From Cyclobacteriaceae bacterium (GTDB lineage Bacteria; Bacteroidota; Bacteroidia; Cytophagales; Cyclobacteriaceae): DNA of 64,000 bases. Positions within the stretch are counted from its first letter, which is position 1, and every line of letters starts with the position of its first letter. Shown one piece after another: positions 35,884 through 46,100 of the stretch. A model generated the notes under the pieces. That model searched no databases. It was not told the origin of the DNA and saw only the letters and a program-made list of their open reading frames with translations. Made by a program: the position numbers and the translations under genes. Location of the stretch: the NCBI GenBank assembly GCA_028285685.1, contig JANQOR010000037.1, positions 1 through 64,000 on the forward strand. The letters are read 5' to 3'.

Positions 35884-36322
35884 ATGACAAGTGATTCAGT
35901 AAAACCTCCAGTCTGGTTTTGGATAGTGGGAGTAATAGCTCTCATCTGGAATGGAATGGGTGTAAAGGCCTATTTGGATCAGGCATATATGACACCAGAA
36001 AAATTAGCCGCTCTGCCCAATCCTGATCAAGCTATGTACAGCATCGAGTATCCGGCCTGGGTCACAGCTGCCTTTGCTGTGGCTGTATTTGGCGGTACAA
36101 TTGGCAGCATACTATTACTTTTTAGGAAAAAGTCTGCATATTTCGTTTTTGTGGTTTCCCTGGTGGGAATCTTAGCTCAAATGACGTATGCATTTTTTCA
36201 TAAGCGGCTCGACAGATTCATTTGGGTCGGGGGGAGTACTTTTGTCAATCATGATCATTTTAATAGGAGTCGCGCTTATGTACTTTGCGAAAAAAGGAAC
36301 AGCCACTGGCTGGTTGAGGTAG
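35884..36322 (+). pseudogene. Small four-helix membrane protein gene with a frameshift in a T6 run
   Basis: The frame from ATG 35884 gives good hydrophobic helices (PPVWFWIVGVIALIWNGMGV, YPAWVTAAFAVAVFGGTIGS, YFVFVVSLVGILAQMTYAFF), then turns into charged, non-membrane sequence ending at 36360. If one T is removed from the six-T run at 36193-36198, reading continues as ISGSTDSFGSGGVLLSIMI, then ILIGVALMYFAKKGTATGWL and stops at 36322. That end has the fourth helix and the KKGTATGWL-type tail of the small Bacteroidota membrane protein family often labelled 'sugar transporter'. So the gene is frameshifted by one base, by mutation, sequencing error in the homopolymer, or slippage. Its role is unknown. 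Confidence 0.8.
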
Positions 36323-36422
36323 CCAAGAAATCAATTGACGTGCCAGATCTCTTGCATTGACTGTAAGAGATTTTTTCATTTAATACGACTAGTAAGATCG
36401 GCATTCTCCATCTTTGCGGCCG

Positions 36423-37550
36423 ATGAATTTTGATGAATTCAATTTAAACGAAGAGCTCACGGAAGCTATTTCCCATATGGGATTCTCTGAAGCTACTGCA
36501 ATTCAGGAACAGGCAATTCCTACTTTGCTCGACGGAAGAGATTTGATTGCCTGTGCTCAAACCGGAACGGGGAAAACGGCAGCATTTGTAATACCGGTCT
36601 TGAACTATCTGGCAGAAAACCCTAGTGAGAAGGTTAAAGTGTTGATTCTGGTACCCACCAGGGAACTAGCAATACAAATCGATCAACAGATAGAAGGATT
36701 CTCATACTATCTACCAGTTCATTCTATCGCCATTTATGGAGGCGGCGATGGCCAGGACTTTGCCCAGCAAAAAACCGCTCTCACGCAGGGTAGTAATATT
36801 GTAGTTGCCACTCCGGGAAAACTCATATCACATTTAAATCTTGGATATGTCAAGTTTAACGATGTTTCACATTTGATTCTTGATGAAGCAGATCGAATGC
36901 TGGATATGAACTTCTATGATGATATCAAAAAGATCATCACCTACCTTCCCAATGTAAATCAAACCTCCATGTTCAGCGCAACGATGGCGCCAAAGATTGA
37001 AAAACTAGCTAAGAAAATCCTGGAGAACCCTAAGCGAATCACACTAGAAATAGCCAAACCCTCCGAGAAAATTAGTCAGGAAGCATATAAAGTGGAGGAA
37101 CCTTTCAAGGTAGAGTTGATCAGCAAGTTGATTAGTAGGTATAAGGATTTTGAAAGTATCCTTGTTTTCACATCTACCAAAAAGAAGGTTTCTGACATCG
37201 TTAAAGGATTAAAGAAAGCAGGCTTGGATGCAAGAGGTATGTCCTCTATGCTCGAACAGGAAGAACGTGAAGCGATTTTGCTGAAATTCAGGGCCAAGAA
37301 GCTAAGAATACTAGTAGCCACAGATGTGCTAAGCCGCGGCATAGATATCAAAGACATCAATCTCGTTATCAACTTTGACGTTCCTGGTGATGCAGCTGAT
37401 TACGTTCACAGGATAGGGCGAACTGCTCGAGCTAAAACCAGTGGGGTAGCAATCACCTTAATTAGCAAAGATGATCGCTATAAAATGAATCGAATAGAAA
37501 AGCTTATCGGCCGAAAAGTAGACAAGGTAGATTACCCCATCACTCGGTAA
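36423..37550 (+). CDS. DEAD-box RNA helicase
   Basis: 375 residues from ATG 36423; the TTG at 36414 is not needed. All motifs are present: Q motif (GFSEATAIQEQAIP), Walker A AQTGTGKT, PTRELA, TPGKL, the DEAD box LDEADRML, SAT in MFSATMAP, and HRIGRTAR at the end of domain 2. There is no long basic C-terminal extension, so this is a minimal RhlE-like helicase; such enzymes unwind RNA in ribosome assembly or mRNA decay, often in the cold. A CATCTTTG box 6 bp upstream of the ATG may be its promoter. mtaB follows 31 bp downstream in the same direction. Confidence 0.97.
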   Translation: MNFDEFNLNEELTEAISHMGFSEATAIQEQAIPTLLDGRDLIACAQTGTGKTAAFVIPVLNYLAENPSEKVKVLILVPTRELAIQIDQQIEGFSYYLPVHSIAIYGGGDGQDFAQQKTALTQGSNIVVATPGKLISHLNLGYVKFNDVSHLILDEADRMLDMNFYDDIKKIITYLPNVNQTSMFSATMAPKIEKLAKKILENPKRITLEIAKPSEKISQEAYKVEEPFKVELISKLISRYKDFESILVFTSTKKKVSDIVKGLKKAGLDARGMSSMLEQEEREAILLKFRAKKLRILVATDVLSRGIDIKDINLVINFDVPGDAADYVHRIGRTARAKTSGVAITLISKDDRYKMNRIEKLIGRKVDKVDYPITR

Positions 37551-37566
37551 GTAGGCCATCAATGCA

Positions 37567-37574
37567 TAATTTTG
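37567..37574 (+). promoter_or_regulatory. TAnnTTTG -7 box of mtaB
   Basis: TAATTTTG ends 7 bases before the mtaB ATG, an exact match to the Bacteroidota -7 consensus and the same octamer as in front of guaA. It would give a leader of only a few bases. Confidence 0.4.
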
Positions 37575-37581
37575 CAGCTTT

Positions 37582-38898
37582 ATGAAAAAAGTTGCTTTTT
37601 ACACGCTTGGATGCAAACTCAACTACTCTGAAACATCGTCTATTTCGAGAATGTTTGAGGACAAAGGATACAAGAAAGTTGATTTCTCAAATCAGCCTGA
37701 CATCTTTGTAATCAACACGTGTTCTGTAACTGACAATGCTGATAAAAAATGTCGGAAGATTGTTAAGGAGGCTAAGAAGATCTCTCCCAAGAGTTACGTC
37801 ACAATCATCGGTTGCTATGCTCAGCTAAAACCAAAGGAAATCTCTGAAATCCCAGGAGTAGATGCTGTGCTCGGTGCTGCTGAAAAATTTCAGCTTTTCG
37901 ACTATTTAGATGATTTCACAAAAGGTGGAATTTTTGCCTCTGATATAAAAGAAGCCAATAGATACAACGCATCCTACTCAATCTCTGATCGCACAAGGAC
38001 CTTTCTCAAGGTCCAGGACGGTTGCAACTATGGTTGCGCCTTCTGTACCATTCCCTTGGCTCGAGGGAAAAGTCGTAGTGATAGTATCATCAACATTGTA
38101 GATCAGGCTAGGGAAATCGGAATGACCGATGTCAAAGAAATAGTTCTAACAGGAGTAAACATCGGAGACTTTGGAGTTCAAAATGGGAAAAGAAAGGAGA
38201 AGTTTATTGACTTAATCAAAGCGCTGGATGAAGTTCCGGGTATAAATAGGTTCAGAATCTCTTCGATTGAACCTAACCTATTAACCAGTGAGATCATAGA
38301 ATTCGTAGCAAGGTCCGAGAAATTTGTCCCTCACTTTCACATCCCATTGCAGTCCGGGAGTGATGTCATTCTAAAAAGTATGAACAGACGATACCTTACT
38401 GAGCTTTATAGAAGTCGAGTTGAGAACATCAAAAAGGTAATGCCTGAATGCTGCATAGGAGTAGATGTGATTACAGGTTTTCCAGGAGAAACCGATAACG
38501 AATTCCTAAAAACATACAATTTCTTAAATGAGCTGGACATCTCGTATCTCCACGTATTTACATATTCGGAGCGTCCAAATACCAAGGCTGCAGTCATGGA
38601 AAACCCCGTTCCTTCAAAAGACCGGAGTGAACGCTCTCAAATGCTAAGAACTCTATCAGAAAAGAAGAGAAGGCATTTTTATCAACAACATTTAAATAAA
38701 AACCTTACGGTTTTGTTTGAAAACGAGGTGGAAGATGGACAAATGCTTGGGTTCACTGAAAATTATATCAGAGTGGTTGCTAAATATGATCCACTCTTGA
38801 TCAATGAAACCAAAACCGTAGTTTTGAAATCCATCAATTCCAATGGGCACGTTGAAATAGATGAACCTGAATTTGAAGCTATGGAACTCACCACCTAG
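37582..38898 (+). CDS. mtaB: tRNA N6-threonylcarbamoyladenosine-37 methylthiotransferase MtaB
   Basis: 438 residues. Radical SAM enzyme that adds a methylthio group to t6A37 of ANN-decoding tRNAs. N-terminal UPF0004 domain with the second cluster ligands Cys11, Cys47 and Cys78, radical SAM cluster Cys148, Cys152, Cys155 in QDGCNYGCAFCTIPLARG, and a C-terminal TRAM-like region with few charged turns. The segment LKVQDGCNYGCAFCTIP with PLARGKSRS distinguishes MtaB from MiaB and RimO. It starts the run mtaB-FAH-M23-bcp with short gaps, all on the plus strand. Confidence 0.96.
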   Translation: MKKVAFYTLGCKLNYSETSSISRMFEDKGYKKVDFSNQPDIFVINTCSVTDNADKKCRKIVKEAKKISPKSYVTIIGCYAQLKPKEISEIPGVDAVLGAAEKFQLFDYLDDFTKGGIFASDIKEANRYNASYSISDRTRTFLKVQDGCNYGCAFCTIPLARGKSRSDSIINIVDQAREIGMTDVKEIVLTGVNIGDFGVQNGKRKEKFIDLIKALDEVPGINRFRISSIEPNLLTSEIIEFVARSEKFVPHFHIPLQSGSDVILKSMNRRYLTELYRSRVENIKKVMPECCIGVDVITGFPGETDNEFLKTYNFLNELDISYLHVFTYSERPNTKAAVMENPVPSKDRSERSQMLRTLSEKKRRHFYQQHLNKNLTVLFENEVEDGQMLGFTENYIRVVAKYDPLLINETKTVVLKSINSNGHVEIDEPEFEAMELTT

Positions 38899-38922
38899 TT
38901 TTACAACCAATAGCCACTCTCA

Positions 38923-39531
38923 ATGAAAATAATCTGCATCGGAAGAAACTATGTTGAGCATATAGAAGAGCTTGGAAATGAAAAGCCAGATGCACCAATC
39001 TTCTTTCTCAAGCCTGACACTGCGCTTCTGAAAAACAATGACCCTTTTTACCTACCGGATTTTTCCAGTGATATCCACCACGAGGTTGAAGTGCTCATAA
39101 AAATAAAAAAAGAAGGAAAGTCTATTGGCAAAGAATTTGCCTCCGAGTATTATGATGAGATCGGTCTGGGAATTGATTTTACCGCTCGGGATCTACAAAC
39201 AAAGGCCAAAGAGAAAGGCCATCCGTGGGAAATCGCAAAGGCATTCAATGGCTCTGCGCCAATTTCAAAGTTCATGTCGAAGCTCGAGTACAATATGACA
39301 AACCTGAATTTCAGGTTGGAAAAAAATCGAATAGTCGTTCAAAATGGCAATACCTCTCTGATGCTCTGGAGTGTGGATGAAATTGTCTCGTATGTGTCCC
39401 GGTTTATATTGCTTAAAATTGGAGATATTATATTCACCGGAACGCCTAAAGGAGTTGGTCAGGTCAAAATTGGAGATCAACTCACAGGTTATATTGAGGA
39501 GAAAAAAATGTTTGATTTTGAAGTGAAATAG
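38923..39531 (+). CDS. Fumarylacetoacetate hydrolase family protein
   Basis: 202 residues, the short FAH form: IICIGRNYVEHIEELGNE at the N-terminus, FFLKPDTALL, the metal-binding HHEVEVLIKIKKEG, GIDFTARDLQ, and FTGTPKGVGQVKIGD near the end. Enzymes of this type hydrolyse or decarboxylate acylpyruvates and oxaloacetate; in Bacteroidota this gene is often near M23 peptidase and bcp genes without a known pathway link. Substrate unknown. Its stop codon overlaps the next gene's GTG by one base. Confidence 0.93.
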   Translation: MKIICIGRNYVEHIEELGNEKPDAPIFFLKPDTALLKNNDPFYLPDFSSDIHHEVEVLIKIKKEGKSIGKEFASEYYDEIGLGIDFTARDLQTKAKEKGHPWEIAKAFNGSAPISKFMSKLEYNMTNLNFRLEKNRIVVQNGNTSLMLWSVDEIVSYVSRFILLKIGDIIFTGTPKGVGQVKIGDQLTGYIEEKKMFDFEVK

Positions 39532-41372
39532 TGCGAATACTACTGCCACTTTCCATTGTACTTCTTTGGAACTCATTGAGTGCACAACTTAATGAATATG
39601 AGGGCTATTATATCTTCCCGATAAATACTGGTTCGCAAAATTACCTCGCAGGCACAGTTGGTGAAATTCGATCCTCACATTTCCATACTGGAATCGATGT
39701 GAAGACTGGTGGTGAAATCGGTGTCCCGATTTACGCAGCTGCTGATGGATACGTTTCTCGAATCAAAGTATCCACTGAAGGTTACGGACATACGCTATAC
39801 ATGGCTCATCCAAACGGGACATTCTCGGTATATGCGCATCTTGACAAATTTCAGATCGGCTTGGAAAAGTATGCGCGAGCTAAGCAGTACAAAGAAGAAT
39901 CGTACGACATAGACCTGTTTCCAAAGAAGGATGTCTTCTATTTTAAGCAAGGAGACGTCATTGGTTACTCGGGAAATACAGGGTCTTCAAGTGGACCGCA
40001 CCTACATTTTGAAATAAGAGACAAAAATCAAAAACCAATGGATCTCCTTCAATTTGGGTTCAAAGAGATTCAAGATCGTATTCCTCCAATAGTCAGAAAA
40101 ATTGCATTTACTTGTCTTGATCCAGATGCCCGTGTAAATGAGTTGTTCGGCAGATATGAGTTCGATTTGATTAAGGTTAATAATGCCTATCGAGTGAATG
40201 TTCCTATCCAGCTGACAGGTAAAGTTGGTGTAGAAGTCTATTCCTACGATCCGATGGACGGAATTCCTAATAAAAACGGAATTGTTAAAACTGTAATGCT
40301 TGTGGATGACGATACGGCTTTCTATGAAGATAAAAGCGTTCTCCATTTCTCAAAGCAGAGGAACATCCTTCAGCACTACAATTATCAAGCCTCCAAGCTA
40401 GGAAGTAGAAGGTTCAATAAACTTTATCTGGATGACGGGAATGAACATAATATCTATGAGGTAACGAACAGGGGAATCAACTTTATTGATCAAAAGAGGA
40501 TCACAATATTTGCCGAGGACAGCTACGAAAACCTGTCAATCACGGAGATCGAAATCAACGAAGATAAAATAGTTTATCCACCGAAAGTGAGGTTTTCATC
40601 ATATGAAATTTTAGGTAATAATCTACATATAAGATCTAAGAATGGAGCCGGAGTCAGAGTGAAAGAATGGAAAGCGATTAGTCCCTACTATTTCGATGGC
40701 AACTACTATTATTATCTATGGGACATCGATAAGGGTCTTCCCCGAAATATATTCATTGATGGCAAAACAATGGAAACCGGATATGTTGTTACGATTCCAT
40801 CAAATCAAAAAATATCATACCACCAGCAAGAATTCGAATGCAGCTACGGAAGTAGGGCCCTGTTTGATACGCTACACCTTTCATTTGAAAAGGAAATTGA
40901 CTCGGTCCGAAACATTGAGCTATTCAAGTTTAAGAACCCGCTGGATCCTCTCAGAACAGATATCTCTATTAGCCTAAATCCAAGTCATCCGTACAATGAA
41001 GAAAAGTCACATGTCTATTCAGTCTTTGGACAACGCTACAATTTTATGGGTGGAGATTGGGCCGAAAATCAGATTCAATTCCAAACGAGAGACCTTGTGA
41101 CCTACACTATACTGGAAGATACAGTGGCGCCAAAAATTCAATCTGTTAAGTCAGTCTTTGCCCATAATACCTTCCGAATTGAGGATGAACTCTCAGGGAT
41201 AAAATCGTATCGCGGAGAATTAGATGGAGAGTTTCTTCTAATGCGATATGAACCTAAGAAAAATCTTATCTGGCCAATCACAGAAAACCCAAACATTCCG
41301 ATAAAAGGAGAGTTGAAGATTGAAGTAATCGATAATGCAAACAACAAAACAATTTACAATATAGTAATATGA
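39531..41372 (+). CDS. M23 family zinc metallopeptidase (LytM-type), exported
   Basis: 613 residues beginning at GTG 39531, with a signal peptide MRILLPLSIVLLWNSLSAQ. The LytM peptidase domain lies near the N-terminus: HFHTGIDVKTGG gives the HxxxD zinc ligands and GPHLHFEIRD the HxH ligands, so it should be active on peptidoglycan cross-bridges. The remaining 450 residues are beta-rich with repeated Ig-like modules (for example DDTAFYEDKSVLHFSKQ and ELKIEVIDNANNKTIYNIVI) of unknown role. It overlaps bcp by 4 bp. Likely in wall remodelling or division. Confidence 0.94.
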   Translation: MRILLPLSIVLLWNSLSAQLNEYEGYYIFPINTGSQNYLAGTVGEIRSSHFHTGIDVKTGGEIGVPIYAAADGYVSRIKVSTEGYGHTLYMAHPNGTFSVYAHLDKFQIGLEKYARAKQYKEESYDIDLFPKKDVFYFKQGDVIGYSGNTGSSSGPHLHFEIRDKNQKPMDLLQFGFKEIQDRIPPIVRKIAFTCLDPDARVNELFGRYEFDLIKVNNAYRVNVPIQLTGKVGVEVYSYDPMDGIPNKNGIVKTVMLVDDDTAFYEDKSVLHFSKQRNILQHYNYQASKLGSRRFNKLYLDDGNEHNIYEVTNRGINFIDQKRITIFAEDSYENLSITEIEINEDKIVYPPKVRFSSYEILGNNLHIRSKNGAGVRVKEWKAISPYYFDGNYYYYLWDIDKGLPRNIFIDGKTMETGYVVTIPSNQKISYHQQEFECSYGSRALFDTLHLSFEKEIDSVRNIELFKFKNPLDPLRTDISISLNPSHPYNEEKSHVYSVFGQRYNFMGGDWAENQIQFQTRDLVTYTILEDTVAPKIQSVKSVFAHNTFRIEDELSGIKSYRGELDGEFLLMRYEPKKNLIWPITENPNIPIKGELKIEVIDNANNKTIYNIVI

Positions 41373-41821
41373 CAACATTAAAATCCGGCGATAATGCACC
41401 GCAATTCGAAAGTGTGGACCAGGATGGCAACTCGATAAAGCTTTCTGACTATAAAGGTAAAAAAGTGGTTCTCTACTTCTACCCAAAAGACAATACTCCT
41501 GGTTGCACTGCTGAATCATGTAACTTACGAGACAACTACGATCAACTCCTCAAGAATGGATATGTTGTTCTGGGAGTAAGCACCGACAATGAAAAATCAC
41601 ATCGGAAGTTCATCGACAAGTATGAGCTCCCGTTTCCCCTGGTAGCTGATACTGACAAATCTGTTCACCAGTTGTATGGGACTTGGGGTGAAAAATCCAT
41701 GTACGGACGAAAATACATGGGTACTTTCCGAACCACATTTGTCATTGACGAAGAGGGTAAGATTGAGGAGGTAATTGAAAAGGTCAAAACCAAAGATCAC
41801 ACCTCTCAGATTTTGAAGTAG
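41369..41821 (+). CDS. bcp: Thioredoxin-dependent peroxiredoxin, Bcp type
   Basis: 150 residues. The active site PKDNTPGCTAESC holds peroxidatic Cys46 and resolving Cys51, the 5-residue spacing of atypical two-cysteine Bcp/PrxQ. GTWGEKSMYGRKYMGTFRTT and FVIDEEGKI complete the fold. It reduces hydrogen and organic peroxides. It is translationally coupled (ATGA overlap) to the M23 peptidase gene and convergent with the M28 gene, with 9 bp between stops and no obvious terminator. Confidence 0.97.
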   Translation: MTTLKSGDNAPQFESVDQDGNSIKLSDYKGKKVVLYFYPKDNTPGCTAESCNLRDNYDQLLKNGYVVLGVSTDNEKSHRKFIDKYELPFPLVADTDKSVHQLYGTWGEKSMYGRKYMGTFRTTFVIDEEGKIEEVIEKVKTKDHTSQILK

Positions 41822-41830
41822 GTGCTTTAG

Positions 41831-43162
41831 CTATCTTCTTCGGAGAACTTCACTCGGAAACACGACCAAACTCTCCTGACCATCCTTGCCAACTGAAGCT
41901 ACGCCAAAAAGGTAGTTGTCAATGACAATTCCTTCAAGCGTGTATTCGGTATTGTTTTTGTCCACAAGTCTAAAACTATCCCATGTTGGAGAAGTAGTTT
42001 CCCGGAAGTATATCTTATATTTTTCGGCACCATCCACTTCATCCCAGGCTAATGTTGTTGAAGGTCTAACCGCTCCTCCAATTTTAACATTCTTCGGTTG
42101 AGGTGGTGCGGCTGCCAACGCAGCTAATGTTATTGCATTCACTGCTGTTAACTTTTTAGCATATTCAAAATTCACTCCCTCGATCACGTCACCGTACTTG
42201 ACTCCATTTTCTTCCCTTAGATCCTGGTGCTGTCGATTGTAGTTTTCGTGAGCCTCCATAATTCGGACTCCAGCAAAGCCTCTGTCGCAAAAAGGTCTAT
42301 GATGTCCACCTCGTCCAAACCTATCCAATCGATAGATCATCTTAGGGTTCATTTCTGGCATATAGGTCTTGGTCATTGTGTAAACATATCTTGCTAATTG
42401 CCTCGAAATTCCATCTACTTCTCCTCCATAAAACCTTCTCAAACGTATTTGAAATGCTGAATCCGTAGGATTTGTAGGTTCAGAAAAAATTCGAAAAGTG
42501 CGGTTGTCAATGACCCCATCTACGCCTTCAATATTTCCAATCATATCGTTATTCAAAACACCAACTATATCCCACCCTTCGTCAATGGCTTTGGCAGCTA
42601 AGTGTCTCCCACCGTAGAGCCCTTGCTCTTCACCAGAAAGACCAACCAACAAAATGCTGCTTTCAAAATCATATTTTGAAAGTACTCTTGCGGCTTCAAT
42701 GACTCCAGCCATGCCGGAAGCATTGTCATTTGCTCCCGGTGAATCATCCGTATAATTCAATGCGTCTGAAACACGACTGTCAATATCACCAGCCATTATC
42801 ACATATCGGTTAGGGTATTTAGAACCTCTTTTGATCGCTAGAACGTTTACAATCTCCGTGTCTTTTATGATCCTGGTTTTAGCATTACCTTTCTCCAGCG
42901 TGCGTTGATAAGAAACCTCAAGACATCCCCCGCAATCTTCGGAAATTCTATCAAATTCTGCTTTTATCCATCGACGTGCCGCCCCTATTCCGCGAGTGTC
43001 TGACTCTGTTTCTGACATGGTATGGCGAGTTCCAAATGACACAAGTTTTACAATGTCTTTTTCAATTCTTCCGGCACTCACATCGTCAATAATCTCATAT
43101 GGGGACTGAGCATTGCAAATAAAAAGCCCAAGGATGGCCAGGAGGTTAATAGTTGTTTTCAT
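41831..43162 (-). CDS. M28 family zinc peptidase with C-terminal fibronectin type III domain
   Basis: 443 residues, signal peptide MKTTINLLAILGLFICNAQ. The peptidase part carries the double-zinc M28 set: GDIDS (Asp126, Asp128) in the first ligand position, DDSPGANDNASG with Asp146, and GEEQG (Glu178, Glu179). Typical M28 enzymes have His in the first position, so this belongs to the subfamily with Asp there, which also occurs in other bacteria. C-terminal FnIII-like module from about residue 350 (STTLAWDEVDGAEKYKIYF). An exported aminopeptidase or carboxypeptidase likely; substrate unknown. The VCBS protein gene is 21 bp upstream on the same strand. Confidence 0.92.
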   Translation of the reverse strand: MKTTINLLAILGLFICNAQSPYEIIDDVSAGRIEKDIVKLVSFGTRHTMSETESDTRGIGAARRWIKAEFDRISEDCGGCLEVSYQRTLEKGNAKTRIIKDTEIVNVLAIKRGSKYPNRYVIMAGDIDSRVSDALNYTDDSPGANDNASGMAGVIEAARVLSKYDFESSILLVGLSGEEQGLYGGRHLAAKAIDEGWDIVGVLNNDMIGNIEGVDGVIDNRTFRIFSEPTNPTDSAFQIRLRRFYGGEVDGISRQLARYVYTMTKTYMPEMNPKMIYRLDRFGRGGHHRPFCDRGFAGVRIMEAHENYNRQHQDLREENGVKYGDVIEGVNFEYAKKLTAVNAITLAALAAAPPQPKNVKIGGAVRPSTTLAWDEVDGAEKYKIYFRETTSPTWDSFRLVDKNNTEYTLEGIVIDNYLFGVASVGKDGQESLVVFPSEVLRRR

Positions 43163-43183
43163 GTCTGGGTAAATTATACAGTT

Positions 43184-46100
43184 TTAGTTGCGATTATCAC
43201 TATTGATTTCAAAAAGTCTGACTTTGTCGTTATTAGAGGCCACTAGCAGATAGTCCTTTTGGTTCCGCTTGATGATTTTTAGATCTTTAACATTACTGTT
43301 CAGGAACAGACCACTTTTTGAGGCAGTGACGGGTTCAAAATTCATTTCGCCATTGTTAATCAAAACACCTCCGATACCAGCGTCCGCTCTTGGTGTTTCC
43401 ACCTCGGTCCCATACTTGTTTCCAGCATAGACTATGTCAACAAGTCCATCATTATTTAAATCGTAAAATACTGAAGCATTAATAGGGGAAAGTTGAGTAA
43501 TAACCGGTAGAGGCGCAAGTCTGAAGTTTCCTTGCCCCAAATTTTCGATGTAGGAATTTTCAAAATTGGTCGCCTGGAGTGTAAGTGATTGATCTAATGC
43601 TTCCTCACCGTATACCTGAAAGATGTCTGCAGAAGCAAAAGCGTTGTAATTCTCAAATTTCTTCTTTATGTCTGGTATTTGCTGCGCAGAACATGACCGT
43701 CCCCTGACTGGGTACAATCCTCCAAAGTTATAGTAAGCCAACACAATGTCCTTCTTACTGTTTCCGTCAAAATCGTCATAATACACAATGAATGGTTCAG
43801 ATTTGGTTGCTTGAAATTTGTAGTTCAATCCCAAATTACCCACCACGTAATCATCATCTCCATCATTGTCCAGATCTACTGCATTAATATGATTCCACCA
43901 ACCTAACTCTTCAGTAAGCTTAGAATCTCTGCGATTCAATTTCCCATTTATATTCTCGAATATGATAATACCCATCCACTCACCGACTACCAGTAAGTCG
44001 GCATCATCATCCAAGTCAAAGTCTGACCATAATGCACTGGTGACCATTCCGATGCTTTTCAATTCGGGAGCAATCAAATTCGTAACATCTTCAAATGTGC
44101 AGGAACCACTTTCGCTTTTTAAATTTCTATAAATGAAACTTGAAGCGGCCGAGGGGTACTGTCCGGGAATCTGTCTTCCAGCAACAAAAAGGTCTTCATC
44201 GCCATCTGAATCAAAGTCGGCATTGATAGCCACGGATCCGCTAAAAGCATTTTGTGGCAAAACATTGATCAGGTCAAAAGATCCGTCTTTATTCTCATAA
44301 AAAAGGTCCTGATATGCAACATCCCCTGGATCGAATTCATTTCCACCAGTAACCACATAAAGATCTTTGTCACCATCATTATCTGCATCAAAAAATAGCG
44401 ATGCTACCTCCTCACTATTCTTCCCTGCCTCAAGATTCGCATTTATCGAGCCCGCTACAGTCCCTTCATAGGAAAAGGCTCCTGGTATGTAAATCTCATC
44501 CTCACTATCACCGTCAACGTCACCTACCGCCACTTTTGGACCTTCAATTGACATTTGGTGTGGCAACAATATCTCCCGCTCGTAATCGTCAAATTTGTTT
44601 TCCCTATGAGCAAAAGACAATAGGTCTACCTCATTAAAATATGGCTGGACCGAGGAAGTGCCTTCCCTGACATTTTTTGAGGAATTCGACTCTACGACTA
44701 CACTTCCAGCTTTGACATCTGTCAGCTTGGTAACCAGCCCATTTGACCAATGGACCTTGACCTGATCCACTCTCGTCGACTTTCCGATTCCGAAGTGAGC
44801 TACGGGTTCACTTGACGAATAGAAACCCCTGGAATTCGAAAACTCATAATTCTGAATTTCGCCATCAACTACTATTTCAACTTTGGAGCCCATCAAAACT
44901 TCTCCGCCACGCGGGCTTAGGATGACTCGCAGAGAATTGTTCTTGTCACTCTTGTTTTCATATAAAAAAGCACGATCGTTCACATTGTTAAGAACCAGGT
45001 CAAGGTCACCATCATTGTCAAGATCGGCGTATGCAGCACCCGTTGAAAAGCTGGGTTCGTCAAGACCCCATGTCTCTGTGATCTTATCAAAGCCTAAATT
45101 GCCGGTATTTCGAAACGCGTAGTTAGAAATTTTTCGTACGGGATAGAATGATAACAACTCATCAAGAGACAATCGGTCCCAAACGTCAATTTTTCCATTG
45201 GATTCTCTTATTTCTTGTATATCAGACTTTTTCTCCTTCAGGTACCTGGTAGTGTTTTCAAGTGCATCTGTATGTCTTAAATCGCGCACCAGGCCATTGC
45301 TAATAAAAACATCTTTCTGGCCATCATTGTCAAAGTCAGCAATTAACGGTGACCAACTCCAATCTGTATAAGCCATACCCGCATATTGCGATACATCGCT
45401 AAATACATTTCTTTGATTTGAGTTAGTACCTCGGTTCAATTGAAGCGTGTTGAGCATGTATTGATAATGACCACCATCTTCGACCGTAGCCCAAAATGCT
45501 GCAGGGTACATGCCTCCCATGTTGGCTTTGAGGTTATAGTTGTCCTCTGGTACCATATCCACAGTGAGTATATCCGGTAAATTGTCGTTATTGATATCAG
45601 CAACGTCTATACCCATGCTGAAATAGGAAATATGTCCCATGCTTTCATCGATGGTGTTGATGAAGGTTCCGTCCCTCTGATTGATGTAGAGAAAATCAGG
45701 GTTGTTGTAGTCGTTTGAAACATAGAGGTCTGGCCAGCCATCGCTATTAAAGTCACCGGTCGTTGCGCTCAACCCATAACCCCTATCAAAGACATTAGCC
45801 TTCTTAGTAACATCAATGAACTTGCCATTGTCATTTTGTAAGAGTCTGCATCCCAACGCAGGATACCTCCAATCCTTGCCCTTTAAAACAGAAAGAAATC
45901 CGGGGTTCGGAGGCTGATTCACTAAGAAGAGATCTAAGTCACCATCTTTATCATAGTCGAAAAATACTGCCTGTTGACTTCTCCAAGTATCATCTAGACC
46001 ATATTCTCTTGCCGATTCGGTAAAGGTTAAGTCGCCATTATTGATATAAAGCTCATTTCTTCGTCTTGCTGAAGGCTCGTCATAGAGTGATTTACAAACG

